DNA of 64,000 nt from Carettochelys insculpta (lineage: Eukaryota; Chordata; Testudines; Carettochelyidae): the NCBI RefSeq assembly GCF_033958435.1, contig NC_134138.1:31449098-31513097 (forward strand), written 5' to 3'. The notes beneath the pieces are model-generated. The model ran no database searches. It saw only the letters and a program-made list of their open reading frames with translations, and was not told where the DNA came from. Made by a program: the position numbers and the translations under genes. Shown piece by piece: positions 52,690 to 64,000 of this stretch (its first letter is position 1; the number at the start of each line of letters is the position of its first letter).

Positions 52690-54225
52690 TCAAAAAGCTG
52701 ATCCTAAACACCTTGTGAAAGTCTAATGGAAACTCCCCTTCATAGGGCAAGAAAAAACAAGGCTCATAATCCATTGAGAGCAGCAGGGGACTTAAGCAAA
52801 GTTACCCAGCTTTTTCCTAGCAAATCTGAGATTGGAAAGCACCCACATCTATATCTGGTACCTGTGCTGTTGTGTTAGGAGAAAGGAACTTCATTTGCTC
52901 TGTTTAAAAATAAAATTAACCTACAGATGTTTAGTGCCTTTAGGTTCCCAAATCCAGTGAGAGTTCTGCAGGGAAGCGTGGTCACATGCCATGGTGGATG
53001 GTGATGGATTGATTTGCTCCCCCCAAATCATTGGGATTCTTTGGATGGGAAACAGTGTTACAATTGTGGCTATGCATACAACAGGAGAGGTTGGAACTAG
53101 CAGCTGGCGTTTGAGTGTAACTGTATGCTACCAAGCAAAGGGAGCTCTGAATACACCCATCTCATCAGCCTCTAATGCTGTTCCCTTGTGTAACTTGAAC
53201 AGTCTCTGTTCTTGCTCAGACTGCTGATCATCCTGCAGCCCAAGCAATTGCAAGTGAGAAACTTGGGCCACTCACTGGTTGTGACAGCAACAAAGGGTCC
53301 AGTGGCACCTTATAGACTAACAGAAGAGTTTTGAGCATGAGCTTTTGTGAGCACAGACTCACTTCATCAGATGCTGGTCTTGGAAATCACTGGTTGTGGT
53401 TACCCTACTCTAGAAATTAGGCTGTTAGCAGTTAACAAGGGGTTGGGGTAAAGCCCACAAAAGAGGTATAATTAATTTAGCAGCCCAAGTAGGTGATTTG
53501 TTGTTATGTTGCAGTAAACCTGAAATGATTTGTATGGGTCTGCTTAGGAAACCTGAAGATGCTGGAGTTCCTCCCTGGAAAGGACTGATAATGATATTTG
53601 GTATCCTTAGAACAATTTCTGCAGGCAAAAGGCACCCTTAAAGTTTGGAGCAACAAGTTGTTATTTACAGGTTTTGCCCTCCTAGGTATGAGTACTTCTG
53701 TAATAAGGGTATAATTGGCATTTTAACATCAAACTGTCATCTTGCAAGGCCTAGATTAATATAATTACATATACTATGGCATCACTTCAGAGGTATAGAG
53801 AAAGCATTTTGTCATCATAATCTGACACAGTAATGCCAACCTACTGTAATCTTCCAAGAGCTACATTATATGCAAGGAGAGGATGATTTACTTAGCTGGA
53901 GTGAGATGGGCTTCATGGTGGTTAATTTTAATGCAGGTCTTGGAAGATTATATTTTAATGCTAAAATGCCAGTTATACCCATATTAAAAAAATAAGAAAT
54001 AAAGCACCAAAGAGTGTTAAAAGATGCTAAGTTTGAGACCTATTTCCACGGAATGCAAGGCCATTCCACGGTAAATCTCAAGATTTCAGTCCTGATGCTT
54101 ATTATGGCAAATATAAAATTACACTGGGGACACTAAAATAGCATTTATTGATGCCACGTGAACTAACATAGATTGAGATGAATCTTTTTCTCCATAATTT
54201 TCACATGGCTATGTACCTTATAATT
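52690..54225. other. host DNA with one repeat fragment
   Basis: No gene was recognised. A 92-bp arm of the hairpin family lies at 53287-53378 (AGTGGCACCTTATAGACTAA, CAGACTCACTTCATCAGATG) without its tail. Confidence 0.4.
53287..53378. mobile_element. single-arm fragment of the hairpin family
   Basis: It contains GGTCCAGTGGCACCTTATAG, GCATGAGCTTTTGTGAGCAC and ACTCACTTCATCAGATGCTG, matching the arm at 26392. The second arm and tail are missing. Confidence 0.6.
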
Positions 54226-54228
54226 GTA

Positions 54229-54659
54229 GCACTGTCTCTATACTGCAGAGATCTTTCAAAAGAAGCTCTTCCGGAAGACCTCTTCTGAAAGAAATTCCTT
54301 CAAAAGAGTGTGGCCACATACAAAAAAGCGGATCAAAAGAGTGATCTGCTCTTTCAAAAGAGAGCGTTCACACAGCTGCTGCTCTTTTGAAAGAATGGGC
54401 TAGGGATCGAAAATAAAGACTATTCTTTCAAAAAAAGAGTCCTGCAGAGCGTCTACTCATGTTTTCTTTCCAAAGAAGCTTTTGAAAGGGGGCACTCTTC
54501 CTGAAACGGGAAAGGAAGAGTGATTTCAAAAGGAGCACATTAGTTCGATTTACTTTTGTAAGAATGCTTTTTGCGTGTAAATGCTCCATGGGCTCTTTCA
54601 GAAGAGCCCCCTTTTTTCAAAAGATCCCTCAGAAGAACTTGCTAGTGTAGCTGCAGCCT
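54229..54659. mobile_element. palindromic MITE, CTTTCAAAAGA-rich (copy 11)
   Basis: It starts GCACTGTCTCTATACTGCAG and ends GCTAGTGTAGCTGCAGCC. The arms carry GATCTTTCAAAAGAAGC, TCTTTCAAAAGAGAGCG and TTTTTTCAAAAGATCCC in opposed orientation. It is an AT-richer, older relative of the TTCGAA-rich copies, consistent with CpG decay of TTTCGAAAG to TTTCAAAAG. TAG may be duplicated at the ends. Confidence 0.6.
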
Positions 54660-57600
54660 AGGTGATTCGCTATGTGGATTCTGCTGTTTTATTTTCTTTA
54701 TCAGGACATGTATTATTTTGGCCTAGATCAGTTTGGTAGTATCTGATCACTGAAAAAACACCAGAAGTCTTGAAACATGCTTTCAGAAAATTCACATAGA
54801 TAGTAACAGATAATCAATTAATTTTTTAAAATGTTTATTTATAATACCAAAGATGCGACTCAAAGTGTGTAGGTGCCATCAAACAATTATGCTTATGCAA
54901 AAGAATAGTGGTTAATGGGCATTTCTTCAGAAGTGATTGCATTGGCTGAATGTAACCATCTAAGCATCATGACCCAGCAATCACTCTGATGAAGTTGTTG
55001 TCTTTTAATGCCATCCTGATTATTCCTCCAACCTTCACTTTTGCTGCCAATAGTGGTGGAAAAGTTTCTCAAAATCAGAAATACATTCTACTGAATTCAT
55101 CTAGATGCCCATTGTACCTAGATCATTTTGAATTGGCATTTTGTAGCAGTGCTATACATGTTTCCTTTTTTATAAGCAGCATAAAATCCTAATTAAAATA
55201 TCGCCTGTTGTACATATTTCTGGGCCATATATATATATATAATGCATACCTATAAAGTGGCATCCTTCTGGCACTCTGCTGCTATGTCGCATAAAATCAT
55301 AGTACTGAAAATTTGCCCACTCTTCTTAAGCACTAATGGTTGAGCAGCTGAGATGTTTTGTGAATATTGGGTAAATAAACACTTTCAAATGTGGCCCACA
55401 ACTTTCTGAATGCAGTTAAATTAAAGAGCTTAACATTTTTTCCTCTCCGTATGTATTGTAACATTTAAAACTGTGCTTTAATGAATGTCAACTGTGTAGG
55501 GTGTTGGTTTTTATTAGGCTCACAAGAACTAAATATAACACACGAGCTTCCAGGAACTCATAAAAGCGCCCTCTCTTTGGGCAGAAGAAGGTATTTTTAA
55601 TGAGGCCAAAACCTTGCATATTTCACTCAGTTCTTGTGAGTGTGATGAAAAGTATTACCCTACACAATGTCGCTAGAGCTGTCCATAGGTGACACAGAAA
55701 TACACATTTCCATTGATAAGAATTTCTAATTATTTGTAATTCAGGGCCCATAGACTATTTGGATGGCAAGATTTATTTATAACTAAGAGCTAAAATCTAT
55801 TTGCGGATTACATCAGAAAATAGCAGTTTTTCTTTGCATACATTCACATCTGTTTTGATGAGAATGACGGATTGTTGTCATTTTCATTAGATTTTAAGGG
55901 ATTGTACTAGTGTTTTTAAAAACTCAGGCATGCATTCTTTACTTGCTATGGTACTATGGTAACTCTTTAACTGTTTCTGCACAGATGAGAGATATGTTAC
56001 TGGTTGCTGTAGTTCCCCCCATTTTAAGTACAGAGGAGGTTTCTGATAATATGATGACATGGTGAAATGATAATATCTTTTAAAGTAGAGTAGACGTTTA
56101 AGTCCTACCATGTTACTGCCTTATATAGGCATAAACACAATGATAGAATTCGATGGAGCAAACTCAGCTGCAAAAATGTAAAGTAAATCATGTTCTAATA
56201 CTTGAGATGTTAAGCAAGTCCGATACCAGGATTAGGTAAATGTAATAAATGTTACACTAATACTATAATAGAGCTTGCCAGAAATGATTATATAGATTTT
56301 AATTTTACCTCTGTGTTCGTATTTTTCATAGTGGATTCGGCTGAAATTCAGGCCCTGGGGTTAAATCCAGAGGTTCTCAGGCTAAGAAATCTGTGGCTGT
56401 AATATGTGTGGTGGGAGGGAATAATGTAATTACACATAGCTTTTTGATAAACAGTCTAAATTGTGCTTCAAAGGACAGATGTGGCTTTAATAATCTGAAC
56501 CATTTGCATTTTCAGATTAAACTTTGCTTGATTGCATTGTACTTGATATGTATACTTACATCTATAAGTTAAATGTTATACTTTGATATAGCACATATTG
56601 TTTAACTTTGTTCTTGTGATCTGACAAGCTTCATTATATAATAAACTAGTTTAAATAAATCTTAAAGACATAAAAGTGTTCCTGACAGTAAGAAAAAATT
56701 TAAAGCGCACAAATGATATATTGGTTAGATGTTCCAGAAAGAGTCAAAGCTTTTTTTCATTCAGATCTTTGAACATGTGTTTTGAATAAAGCTGTAAGGC
56801 ATTTTCCAGTAACCCGTGTTGTATTACAAAAATGAGTAAAGTAAAACAAAAGGAAAACATGTTTCAACATTTTATTCAGTATTGTCACACATTGTTGCAC
56901 ATTTCCAGCTGGAAGTAAATGTGACATTTGTAATGCTAATTTTTCAAACCTAACCTTTTATAACATATAAAATATTGCTTGGGATGGTGTGCTCTTGTGA
57001 AAAGTAATGAACTACTCGATCAGGGTTCAATTGGATTCCTAATGGCTTGAGTGCAATTATACTGCCGGTTTGTTGCAGTCAATCAAAACCATTTTTGAGT
57101 TGCTCTCTTAAACTCTGTCTAGTGCTAACTGCTGATAAGCAGGTTACAGAACACTTGACCTAATATGCTAGGAGTTTGTTGAGTCAAAAACAACAAATGA
57201 TGTCACTAAAGTTATGCTAGTTGCCTCTTGTGAGCACAAAATAATTTGGTACTATAGCAGAATTTATAGTAGCGTAGCTACCTAATATAGCCTAATTGTA
57301 TGTATAATACATGTGGTAAAGAGGACATAGGAATCAGGCAGGACCCTCCTGCTAACATGCACTTTTGGTATTATACATTAGGTACTATTCATTGTAAATT
57401 GCAGATATGTCGATTCACACTGGAAAGAAGTATAAAGCACAGCAAGCTGCTATCCCTGTTAGTCTATCAAAATGACAAATTGCCAGCCTCTAGCAGCACA
57501 GGGAGAAGGAGGCAAGGAGCACATGCAAACAATTTGGATATTTAAAATGCCAAATGAAAAAAAAATTACAATTAAGCTATATTGGAATTTATAGAAAGAT

Positions 57601-58224
57601 GGATATAATTTATTTCACCTTTATTTGTCCGGGGCAGTAACATATTAGCCTTGAAATGTAATCTGAAACATACAGCTCATATACTATCACTAATAGGACA
57701 TTTACGCTAAAGAGATCTATCCCTCTCCCCAAGGAAAGGAAAAATGTACTCTAACATTTTATCATGGGACATTCCATTCAAAGTATAATCTCATTCAGTA
57801 ATTCCTTAACAGTCTGTGTAAAATCATTTATGACTAAATACAATTCAGGTAAAAACAGTTTTAAGAAAATCAACTAATTAAGCACTTCTGAAAGGTGTTG
57901 ACTTTGAGAGCCCTGGAATCTGAACTTCCCTATTTATCCAGAATGCACGTACTTCATTAATAACTATGATTTGAGCTTTCCTGCAGTGCTTCACCATTTT
58001 GACTCTACCCTGAGCTGTGGATGTACCCCATGTAGTGACGAAAGATTCTTTTATTTTCTATGTCCATTTCATCCTCAGTATCTCTTTTGAGACTGGCCAT
58101 AAGGATGCTGGATATGATACAGTTGTGCTCATTCTCTAAGGTGGATACTGGGTTGATATTGTATGGACTAGCCTTTGTGTAAGGGTGAATTTTCAGAAAT
58201 GTAGTCTCATTTTATCTGCCAGTA
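54660..58224. other. AT-rich host DNA, no gene
   Basis: No coding region or recognisable repeat apart from a short AT microsatellite at 55227-55241. Short frames carry no domain. Confidence 0.45.
55227..55241. repeat. (AT)n microsatellite
   Basis: About seven AT units are read directly. Confidence 0.85.
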
Positions 58225-58545
58225 CAGGTTGAAACTCTCTAATCCAGCACACTCTCATCTAGCAACATCCGTAATCCATCATGATTTTTGTTAGCTGGAC
58301 AACCACTTATCATGGGTTTGGCCAAATTTCCCCTAGTCTCATAAAATTGTTTACAACCACCAGTCCTGGCTTCCTGCATTCTGTGCTGTTATTTAGCTGT
58401 AAATTTACCCCTAAATGTCTTCTAAAAGCTCAGTAAGCAGTGAAAGTGTTGGTGGTACTGCTAGACAACATTGAGCTCCCAAGGTTCAGCAAATTCTCCC
58501 ATCCGTTGCCAGTCAGGTCCCAAGTGTGCAGATAGGTTCAACCTG
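58225..58545. mobile_element. Tigger/mariner-like MITE
   Basis: The left end CAGGTTGAAACTCTCTAATC and the right end GATAGGTTCAACCTG are inverted repeats of the CAGGTTGAACCT type. TA precedes the left end and CA follows the right end, so the dinucleotide duplication has decayed by one base. Non-coding, 321 bp. Confidence 0.75.
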
Positions 58546-60080
58546 CACAGTATACACCATAGCTAGTTTATATTGAGCTAATTCTGTCCTTGCTTGGCAC
58601 ACAGTAGGTCTGATCTAATATATAGGACTTTTATTAACTGGCTATGGGATATTTTTTGTCTACTGTATGCTTTCCAAGTATACAATAAGCCAAAGGACAA
58701 AGTAATACTCCTCTGCTTTCTTACCTTTCCTGCCATATTTGCAGAGGCTCAGTCTGTTGTTACTAGCAGCCTGTCGACAAAGAAAGGCAATGATCAGATT
58801 GTGGTAAACATCTGGGTATGTTCTTGGAGACTCGTATGCCCTCCCCGTCTTGCACACATGATTAATTAATAACAGACATTGTATTAATGTTTAAGTACTG
58901 AATATCTGCAGCTGTTAAAAATACCTTTCTTTTGTTCCTCCCAAAAAGTAATGTAAGCTTTCAAGGTAATGGAGAAAGATTTTGTAAAGAAGCATTGATA
59001 CAATTGCAGTAGCATTTATTCTTTTCACATTGTAATGTCAGTCTTCAAAAGACTTGGAATTTCAGAGCGGGAGTTTGGCAGCAATCATCGCTAATTGACA
59101 GAGTTTTAAGAACTGAAAAATTGCTGGGAGAGCATCCGAAAACAGCAACCTGTCTGTGTGTTTATCATTTGTCTTTGTGTTTTGGGAGCTCCAGCAAAAC
59201 GTCTCCCCCTCTTTTTATTCAATTGAATAGAGTCACATAGAACAAAGTAGTTAAGAAGCACATCAAAGGACCCTAGTCTGTTGTAATTTTGGTAGATGTA
59301 GCTAGTCTCCAGCAGTAAGTGCCACCCCAAGGGAGCCCACACTGCAAGCCTCATTCCCCTACAACAGCCAGCAACCTTCTCCTCCAATTGTGATGCCTCT
59401 TCCAGGGCCAGCATCCCTTTCTGCACGCCTGCCCTATCTCTGACCCCGTCCCAGAGCCAACAGCCCAAGTCCCAGCCAAGAGTCCCCTTGCAGGGCCAGC
59501 ATCTAATAACGTCTTCTTTACCCCACCCGTCTGCCCCAGACTGATACATTCTGCCAGAGTCAGAACCTAACACGCCCTCCTGCACTGCTGCCCAATTCCT
59601 AGTCCCCCTCCAAGAGCCAGCACCCACTCCTGCATATCAAAGCCTAGCCCTGACCCTCCTCCCAGAGCCAGCACCTTTGCTCCCTTCTGAAGCTCAAGCC
59701 TCAGTTCTGACCCCATTGCCAGCAGCGGCAATTATACTGTCCCCCAACTCTGTGCCACAGCCCAGTAAACGTGAGTGAGGGTGGAGGAGAACAACTGATG
59801 GGGTTGGGGGCACCAATGGATTGAGCAGGGTGAGGCTTTGCGGAAAGGGAGACCTAGGGTTGCCATTAAATTCTTGGGCATCAAAAGGTGGGGGGGCACT
59901 TGTCCGATAGAGCCCTGAAACTTAACTGAAGTTATTTTTACACCAGAGCTTAAGACAGAGGTGTTTGTTTTGTCTGAGGTCCTGATGCAGAAGCGCATCT
60001 ATGCATAATTTTGCTAGCACTGCAGTACCAACCCACACAAGGCACCAGCAGCAGAGATCAAACCTGGAGCCTATACTTAT
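58546..60080. other. host DNA, with a C-rich repeat interior at 59300-59890
   Basis: At 59300-59720 units such as CCCAGAGCCAGCACC recur about every 50-70 bp, similar to the interior of the hAT-like element at 62035-63498. The 173-codon minus-strand frame here (59106-59627) is a by-product of this composition. No gene was recognised. Confidence 0.45.
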
Positions 60081-60272
60081 CTCATAAAACAGGAAGGGAC
60101 CTTCAGAGGTCATTGAGTCCAGTCCCCTGTCCTCACAGCAGGACCCCTCTGACAGTTTTTTTTTTTAAATGTATTTGCCCCAAATCTCTAAAGGGCCCCC
60201 TCAAGGATTGAGCTCACAACCCTGGCATTATCAGGCCAATGTTCAAAGCACAAAGCTATCCCTCTCTGCCTC
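60081..60272 (-). mobile_element. tRNA-derived SINE with CR1 tail
   Basis: On the minus strand the 5' part reads GGGATAGCTTTGTGCTTTGA and GGGTTGTGAGCTCAATCC, the split A and B boxes of a tRNA-like Pol III promoter (degenerate). A linker with a short A-rich run follows, and the 3' part is a CR1 tail (GGACTGGACTCAATGACCTC, GAAGGTCCC). This is the layout of reptile tRNA-SINEs mobilised by CR1 reverse transcriptase. On the plus strand the tail comes first, at 60081. Confidence 0.78.
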
Positions 60273-62034
60273 CCCTCTTGGGGCTGCAGAAAACCTTGCT
60301 GTTAATATCTGGAGAATAATTTCAGAGCCTGTCCTGTCCTCAAAGCCCAGGATCCCTTCAGTCTTTACATTTACGCTGTAAAAATGTTCATATATTGCAT
60401 TGGCCTAACCTCTTTAATCAAGATAGAGGATTAATAGCAGTAATGCAAGAGGTACCAGAGACACAGGCACTTCTGGGAAAAGGTTCGCTTTGGTCCCAGA
60501 CAGGAAGTTCTCCAGACACCAACTTCAGAACACAGCTGTGTTGGAAAGTTCATGCCCCAGATGTATACACTAACTAGGTATATCTGTTTGTCTAGGTGCT
60601 TATATGGTTTCAAGCTGTAGTATTTGAGCACCTGCATAATAGCAGTCTTTCTAAGGCAGGCTAATTGTGGGGCTTAGAGGCCACGGTATAGCTGATCCTC
60701 AGAAAGGAATATGCTGCCTGTGGGGAATTGGAAGGAGATCATACTTGCTGCTGTTTACAGCTGCTGGTGGCTGGTCTTATCAAGAGGTTGGTGAGAATGT
60801 GACCAGGTTTCCCTTTCGCACCTCTCTACTATCTTATTCCATCCCTTTACTTCCTAGTTCCCTCATACTTCCCACCAAACAACCTAAGATGGCTATTACA
60901 CTACATCTGCTACCATCCAAAACGAGAACGTCATTCAATGACAAAATGATTTTTCACTTATGAATAGCTATTTTAAATATCGCATCACAAGAATGATTTG
61001 ACATTGACAATGAAGAATGATTTTTTTTTTGTTTCTGTTTTTTGCAATGATACCATCCCTTTTGCTTGCTTATTCCAGTCTCCTTCGGTTCTTCTGCCAC
61101 ATTCGTCACAATAGTAGCTGTGTTCCTCCAGTAGTTCATTAAGCAATGTAACTAGCTTAGCATCTGTCTTTCATTCTGTTGTGGGACCTCTTGGGGTTGT
61201 CTGCTGTGAAACAACCTCAGTCTCTTTCAGCTCTTCTGTATTAGACCGTGATTTCACAGATTTGAATAGGACCATAAAGCTAATCAATTCACAAAATTAT
61301 CTTCAAATGCCTTTCTTCCCACTACATCTGGAAAGATTTGGCAAAAGGCTGAGTCCCTGAATTTTCCAAGTTTCTCCATCAGAGCATTAAAAACTCTAAA
61401 TTTCTCTTTAAGAAAGTTAAGATGTCTCTTCAACATTAATTTAATACTAGTTGCCTTTGCTCCCAAGCTCTAACTTTGTTAGAACTCCTGTATTGTGCTG
61501 TCAAGGAAGTCTCCCCTAAAAGGATCCTTGGGCAGTGTGAAAGTCTATTTCCAAGAATATACTTCATTTATCTTTATTTTCCTACAACTTACATCACTAC
61601 CAATGATGCTTCTTTAATGCTTCTTACTATAAATATACTGTCTTTGTCATTAAAAACTCAACATTTGCCTCTTTGGAGTGATTATAGGCTGTCCTTGCAA
61701 TTCTTCTAAGTATAAGCATGTTCACATTTGTTGTTGAGTACCTGGGTGAATGTTTTCAAAGGCACCTCAGGACTTGCTAGCAAAATATTTTTCATTTTGT
61801 TGTGGAAAACTTTGGCTTCTAGTTTACATTTATACTCAGAAATTTAGAAATGTGTCACTAACTAAATTTCTTGCTTAAAGTTCAGCTTACATAAAAATGC
61901 AAATTAAATAAACTTTAACAACACAGAAAACAAGAAATCACTAAAAACTGCTATAAGGGCCAGTTCCAATCTGCAGTGTCTTACCGTTCAGGAGCTAGTC
62001 TTGAAATGGAACTAAGAAATAATTATTCAGTACA
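60273..62034. other. host DNA, no gene
   Basis: No coding region or repeat was assigned. A T-run lies at 61020-61030. Confidence 0.4.
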
Positions 62035-63498
62035 CAAGGGGTAGGCAAGATACAGCCTGTGGGCCAAATCCATCTCTCCAAGCCTTTTAATCTGGCTCAT
62101 GGGCTGTCCTACCAGCAGGGAGCAGCTCATAGCAGCTGACTGCTCTCTGTGCTGCAGAGCCTGGAAAGCTTTGCTTGCTGCCTTATCCTCCAGCAAAATC
62201 TCTCAGCAAAATCACTGTCCAGAAACTGACCAGTAAGAGCTGAGAGATTTTGCTGGTGGCAGTGCAGCACAATTTCTCAGCTCCTATTAGCCAATTTGCA
62301 GCCAACAGCTGCGTCTACACGTGCACGCTACTTCGAAGTAGCGGCACCAACTTCGAAATAGCGCCCGTCGCGTCTACACGCATCGGGCGCTATTTCGAAG
62401 TTAACTTCGATGTTAGGCGGCAAGACGTCGAAGTCGCTAACCTCATGAGGAGATAGGAATAGCGCCCTACTTCGACGTTCAAAGTCGAAGTAGGGACCGT
62501 GTAGACGATCCGCGTCCCGCAACGTCGAAATTGCTGGGTCCTCCATGGCGGCCATCAGCTGTGGGGTTGAGAGATGCTCTCTCTCCAGCCCCTGCGGGGC
62601 TCTATGGTCACCGTGGGCAGCAGCCCTTAGCCCAGGGCTTCTGGCTGCTTCTGCGGCAGCTGGGGATCTATGCTGCCGGCACAGGGTCTGCAACCAGTTG
62701 TCAGCTCTGTGTATCTTGTGTTGTTTAGTGCAACTGTGTCTGGGAGGGGCCCTTTAAGGGAGCGGCTGGCTGTTGAGTCCGCCCTGTGACCCTGTCTGCA
62801 GCTGTGCCTGGCATCCCTATTTCGATGTGTGCTACTTTGGCGTGTAGACGTTCCCTCGCTGCGCCTATTTCGATGTTGGGCTGAGCAACGTCGAAGTTGA
62901 ACATCGACGTTGCCGGCCCTGGAGGACGTGTAGACGTTATTCATCGAAATAGACTATTTCGATGTCGCAACATCGAAATAAGCTATTTCGATGTTGGCTG
63001 CACGTGTAGACGTAGCCAATAGGAGCTGAAAGATTTTGCTGGGGGTGGGGTCAGCATGGAAAGTTCCCCACCCCAGTGCAGAGAGCCACATAGAACAGCC
63101 AGAGGTCTGGGGCTGCTGGCAGGCAGGGAAGCCCTCCTGAGAGTGCTTAGGTAAGCACCTCACAGCCACAGCCTGCCTCTAGCACAATACCTCAGTTCTC
63201 TCCCAGACTCTTCACCCCCTTCTACAGCCCTCCCCAAGGCCAGAATGTTCTCTTGCTCCCATACCTCCGCCCAGATGCTGCAGCCATGTTTCCTACACCG
63301 GGTCACAATCCCCTCCTGCACCCAAACACCCTCTCAGAACCTACACCTTATCCTGCACCCCAGTTCCCTACCCTGGGCTCCCTTCTGCACCCAAACTCTA
63401 TCCCAGACCCCACAACCCCCTCCATAGAAAAGTATGGTCCTTGACCACTTACCAATATCTTGGAGTGGCCTTCCATCGCAAATTACTGCCCACCTCTG
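62035..63498. mobile_element. hAT-like element interrupted by a 711-bp palindromic element
   Basis: The left end CAAGGGGTAGGCAAGATACA and the complement of the right end (TTACTGCCCACCTCTG) resemble the CAGGGGTGGGCAAA terminus of hAT elements. The interior includes C-rich units (CTCCTGCACCCAAACACCCT) at 63240-63420. The element is non-coding. No clear 8-bp duplication could be found, so both ends and their pairing are provisional. The palindromic element at 62307-63017 lies inside. Confidence 0.5.
62307..63017 (-). mobile_element. 711-bp palindromic-armed element (copy 9)
   Basis: Opposite orientation to the copies at 40824 and 44237, with the same ends (AGCTGCGTCTACACGTGCA; complement of the right end GGCTACGTCTACACGTGCA). 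The flanking trinucleotides AAC and AAT match at two of three. The 105-codon frame (62627-62944) and the 121-codon frame (62328-62693) are both present and open, with few differences from 40824. This suggests recent amplification. Confidence 0.88.
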
Positions 63499-64000
63499 GC
63501 TTACGCAATAACCTCAGAAAGATGAATTAGATGAAATGATTGCCACTAGCAAAGTTTTGCTCTTAATTAGAATGATGACGAAGAAACAAATGTAATTGGA
63601 CTAAATAAACAACTGACGACTAAAACGCCTGAATTTCAACCAAAAAAAAATGCAAAGAGATTGCAGTATAGTACTAGACATATTTTAGAGAATTCTTAAA
63701 TTAACTGAAAAATGTGAATTTTCAGATTGAGGGTAATCAGTAAAAGAAATAGAATTAATACCAAAACACATTAGTGCTAACAAACTGCATGAAGCTACAC
63801 ATGAGAGTGTTGAAAATATTTAGACAATACTTTATTTATGTATACCAACACAGTGCTAGTTAATACAGAGTTTATTTCTGCATAACTGTAAATATTCTGC
63901 ATGAATAGTTAGAAATTTCACAAAATTACAAGTAATCAAGAACAGTATCATAGCAGCATTGTAAATGCTGCTGAAAGAACCAGTGGTTAGAATTCTCTTG
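63499..64000. other. AT-rich host DNA, no gene
   Basis: Nothing was recognised. Confidence 0.4.

Noticed and set aside
59106..59627. 173-codon minus-strand frame, Gly/Trp-rich
   Set aside because: Corresponds to C-rich repeated units like those at 63240-63420; composition artefact.
60169..60280. Possible tRNA gene on the minus strand
   Set aside because: A and B box words are degenerate, no cloverleaf closes and a CR1 tail follows; it is a SINE.
1..64000. Host protein-coding exons
   Set aside because: Scanning all longer frames for domains gave only CR1 and DIRS proteins; short exons could be missed, but none could be supported.

Overview
The window looks like vertebrate nuclear DNA from a non-avian sauropsid, most likely a turtle. 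The reasons are a full-length CR1 ORF2 with a 3' end of tandem TTATGTTC units, older CR1 copies ending in the ATTCTATG-type tail, a tRNA-headed SINE carrying a CR1 tail, a complete DIRS-type tyrosine-recombinase retrotransposon, and many hAT-like and palindromic DNA elements. I recognise no host protein-coding exon, tRNA, rRNA or ncRNA gene, so the host DNA is intergenic or intronic. A crocodilian or other reptile cannot be excluded from sequence alone.

Layout. 1-1926: no gene. 1927-4234: old, broken CR1. 4235-19690: AT-rich host DNA with palindromic MITEs (5668, 12768, 16905, 18060), a hAT-like MITE with an 8-bp duplication (13969-14274), a larger inverted-repeat element (14378-15085) and hairpin elements (8280, 8776, 10601, 17472). 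19696-23290: young CR1 with an intact 965-codon endonuclease/reverse transcriptase frame and a 5'-truncated ORF1 esterase. 24735-25175: one hairpin element inserted in another. 25515-28275: layered DNA transposons (26743-27960 with 27508-27705 inside) and another hairpin (26376-26585). 29762-30581: hAT-like element with a perfect 8-bp duplication. 32343-38907: a palindromic MITE split by a 6.1-kb DIRS retrotransposon (32479-38606). 39134-44050: dense nest of CR1 copies broken by a hAT-like element, by another CR1 and by a 711-bp palindromic element (40824-41534). 44237-44946 and 62307-63017: two further copies of that 711-bp element. 49577-54659: MITEs, a Tigger-like element with a perfect internal hairpin, and a hairpin element beside a 1.1-kb inverted-repeat element. 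54660-64000: mostly anonymous host DNA plus a Tigger-like element, a tRNA/CR1 SINE and a hAT-like element containing the third 711-bp copy.

How the parts work together. CR1 ORF2 is the only apparently complete LINE machinery here; the SINE at 60081 ends in a CR1 tail and so depended on CR1. DIRS carries its own Gag, RT-RNase H and tyrosine recombinase; its Gag is frame-broken, but RT and recombinase are open with their catalytic residues. The palindromic and hAT-like elements encode no transposase here and must have been mobilised in trans.

The most unusual pattern is a family of at least six short elements (10601, 24748, 24784, 26376, 39134, 51359). Each is a long hairpin with a single-sided tail resembling CTCTGTTA or CCCCTCTG, all lie in one orientation, and several are flanked by direct repeats of about 10-13 bp. 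That structure fits a self-folded RNA copied back into DNA better than a cut-and-paste transposon.
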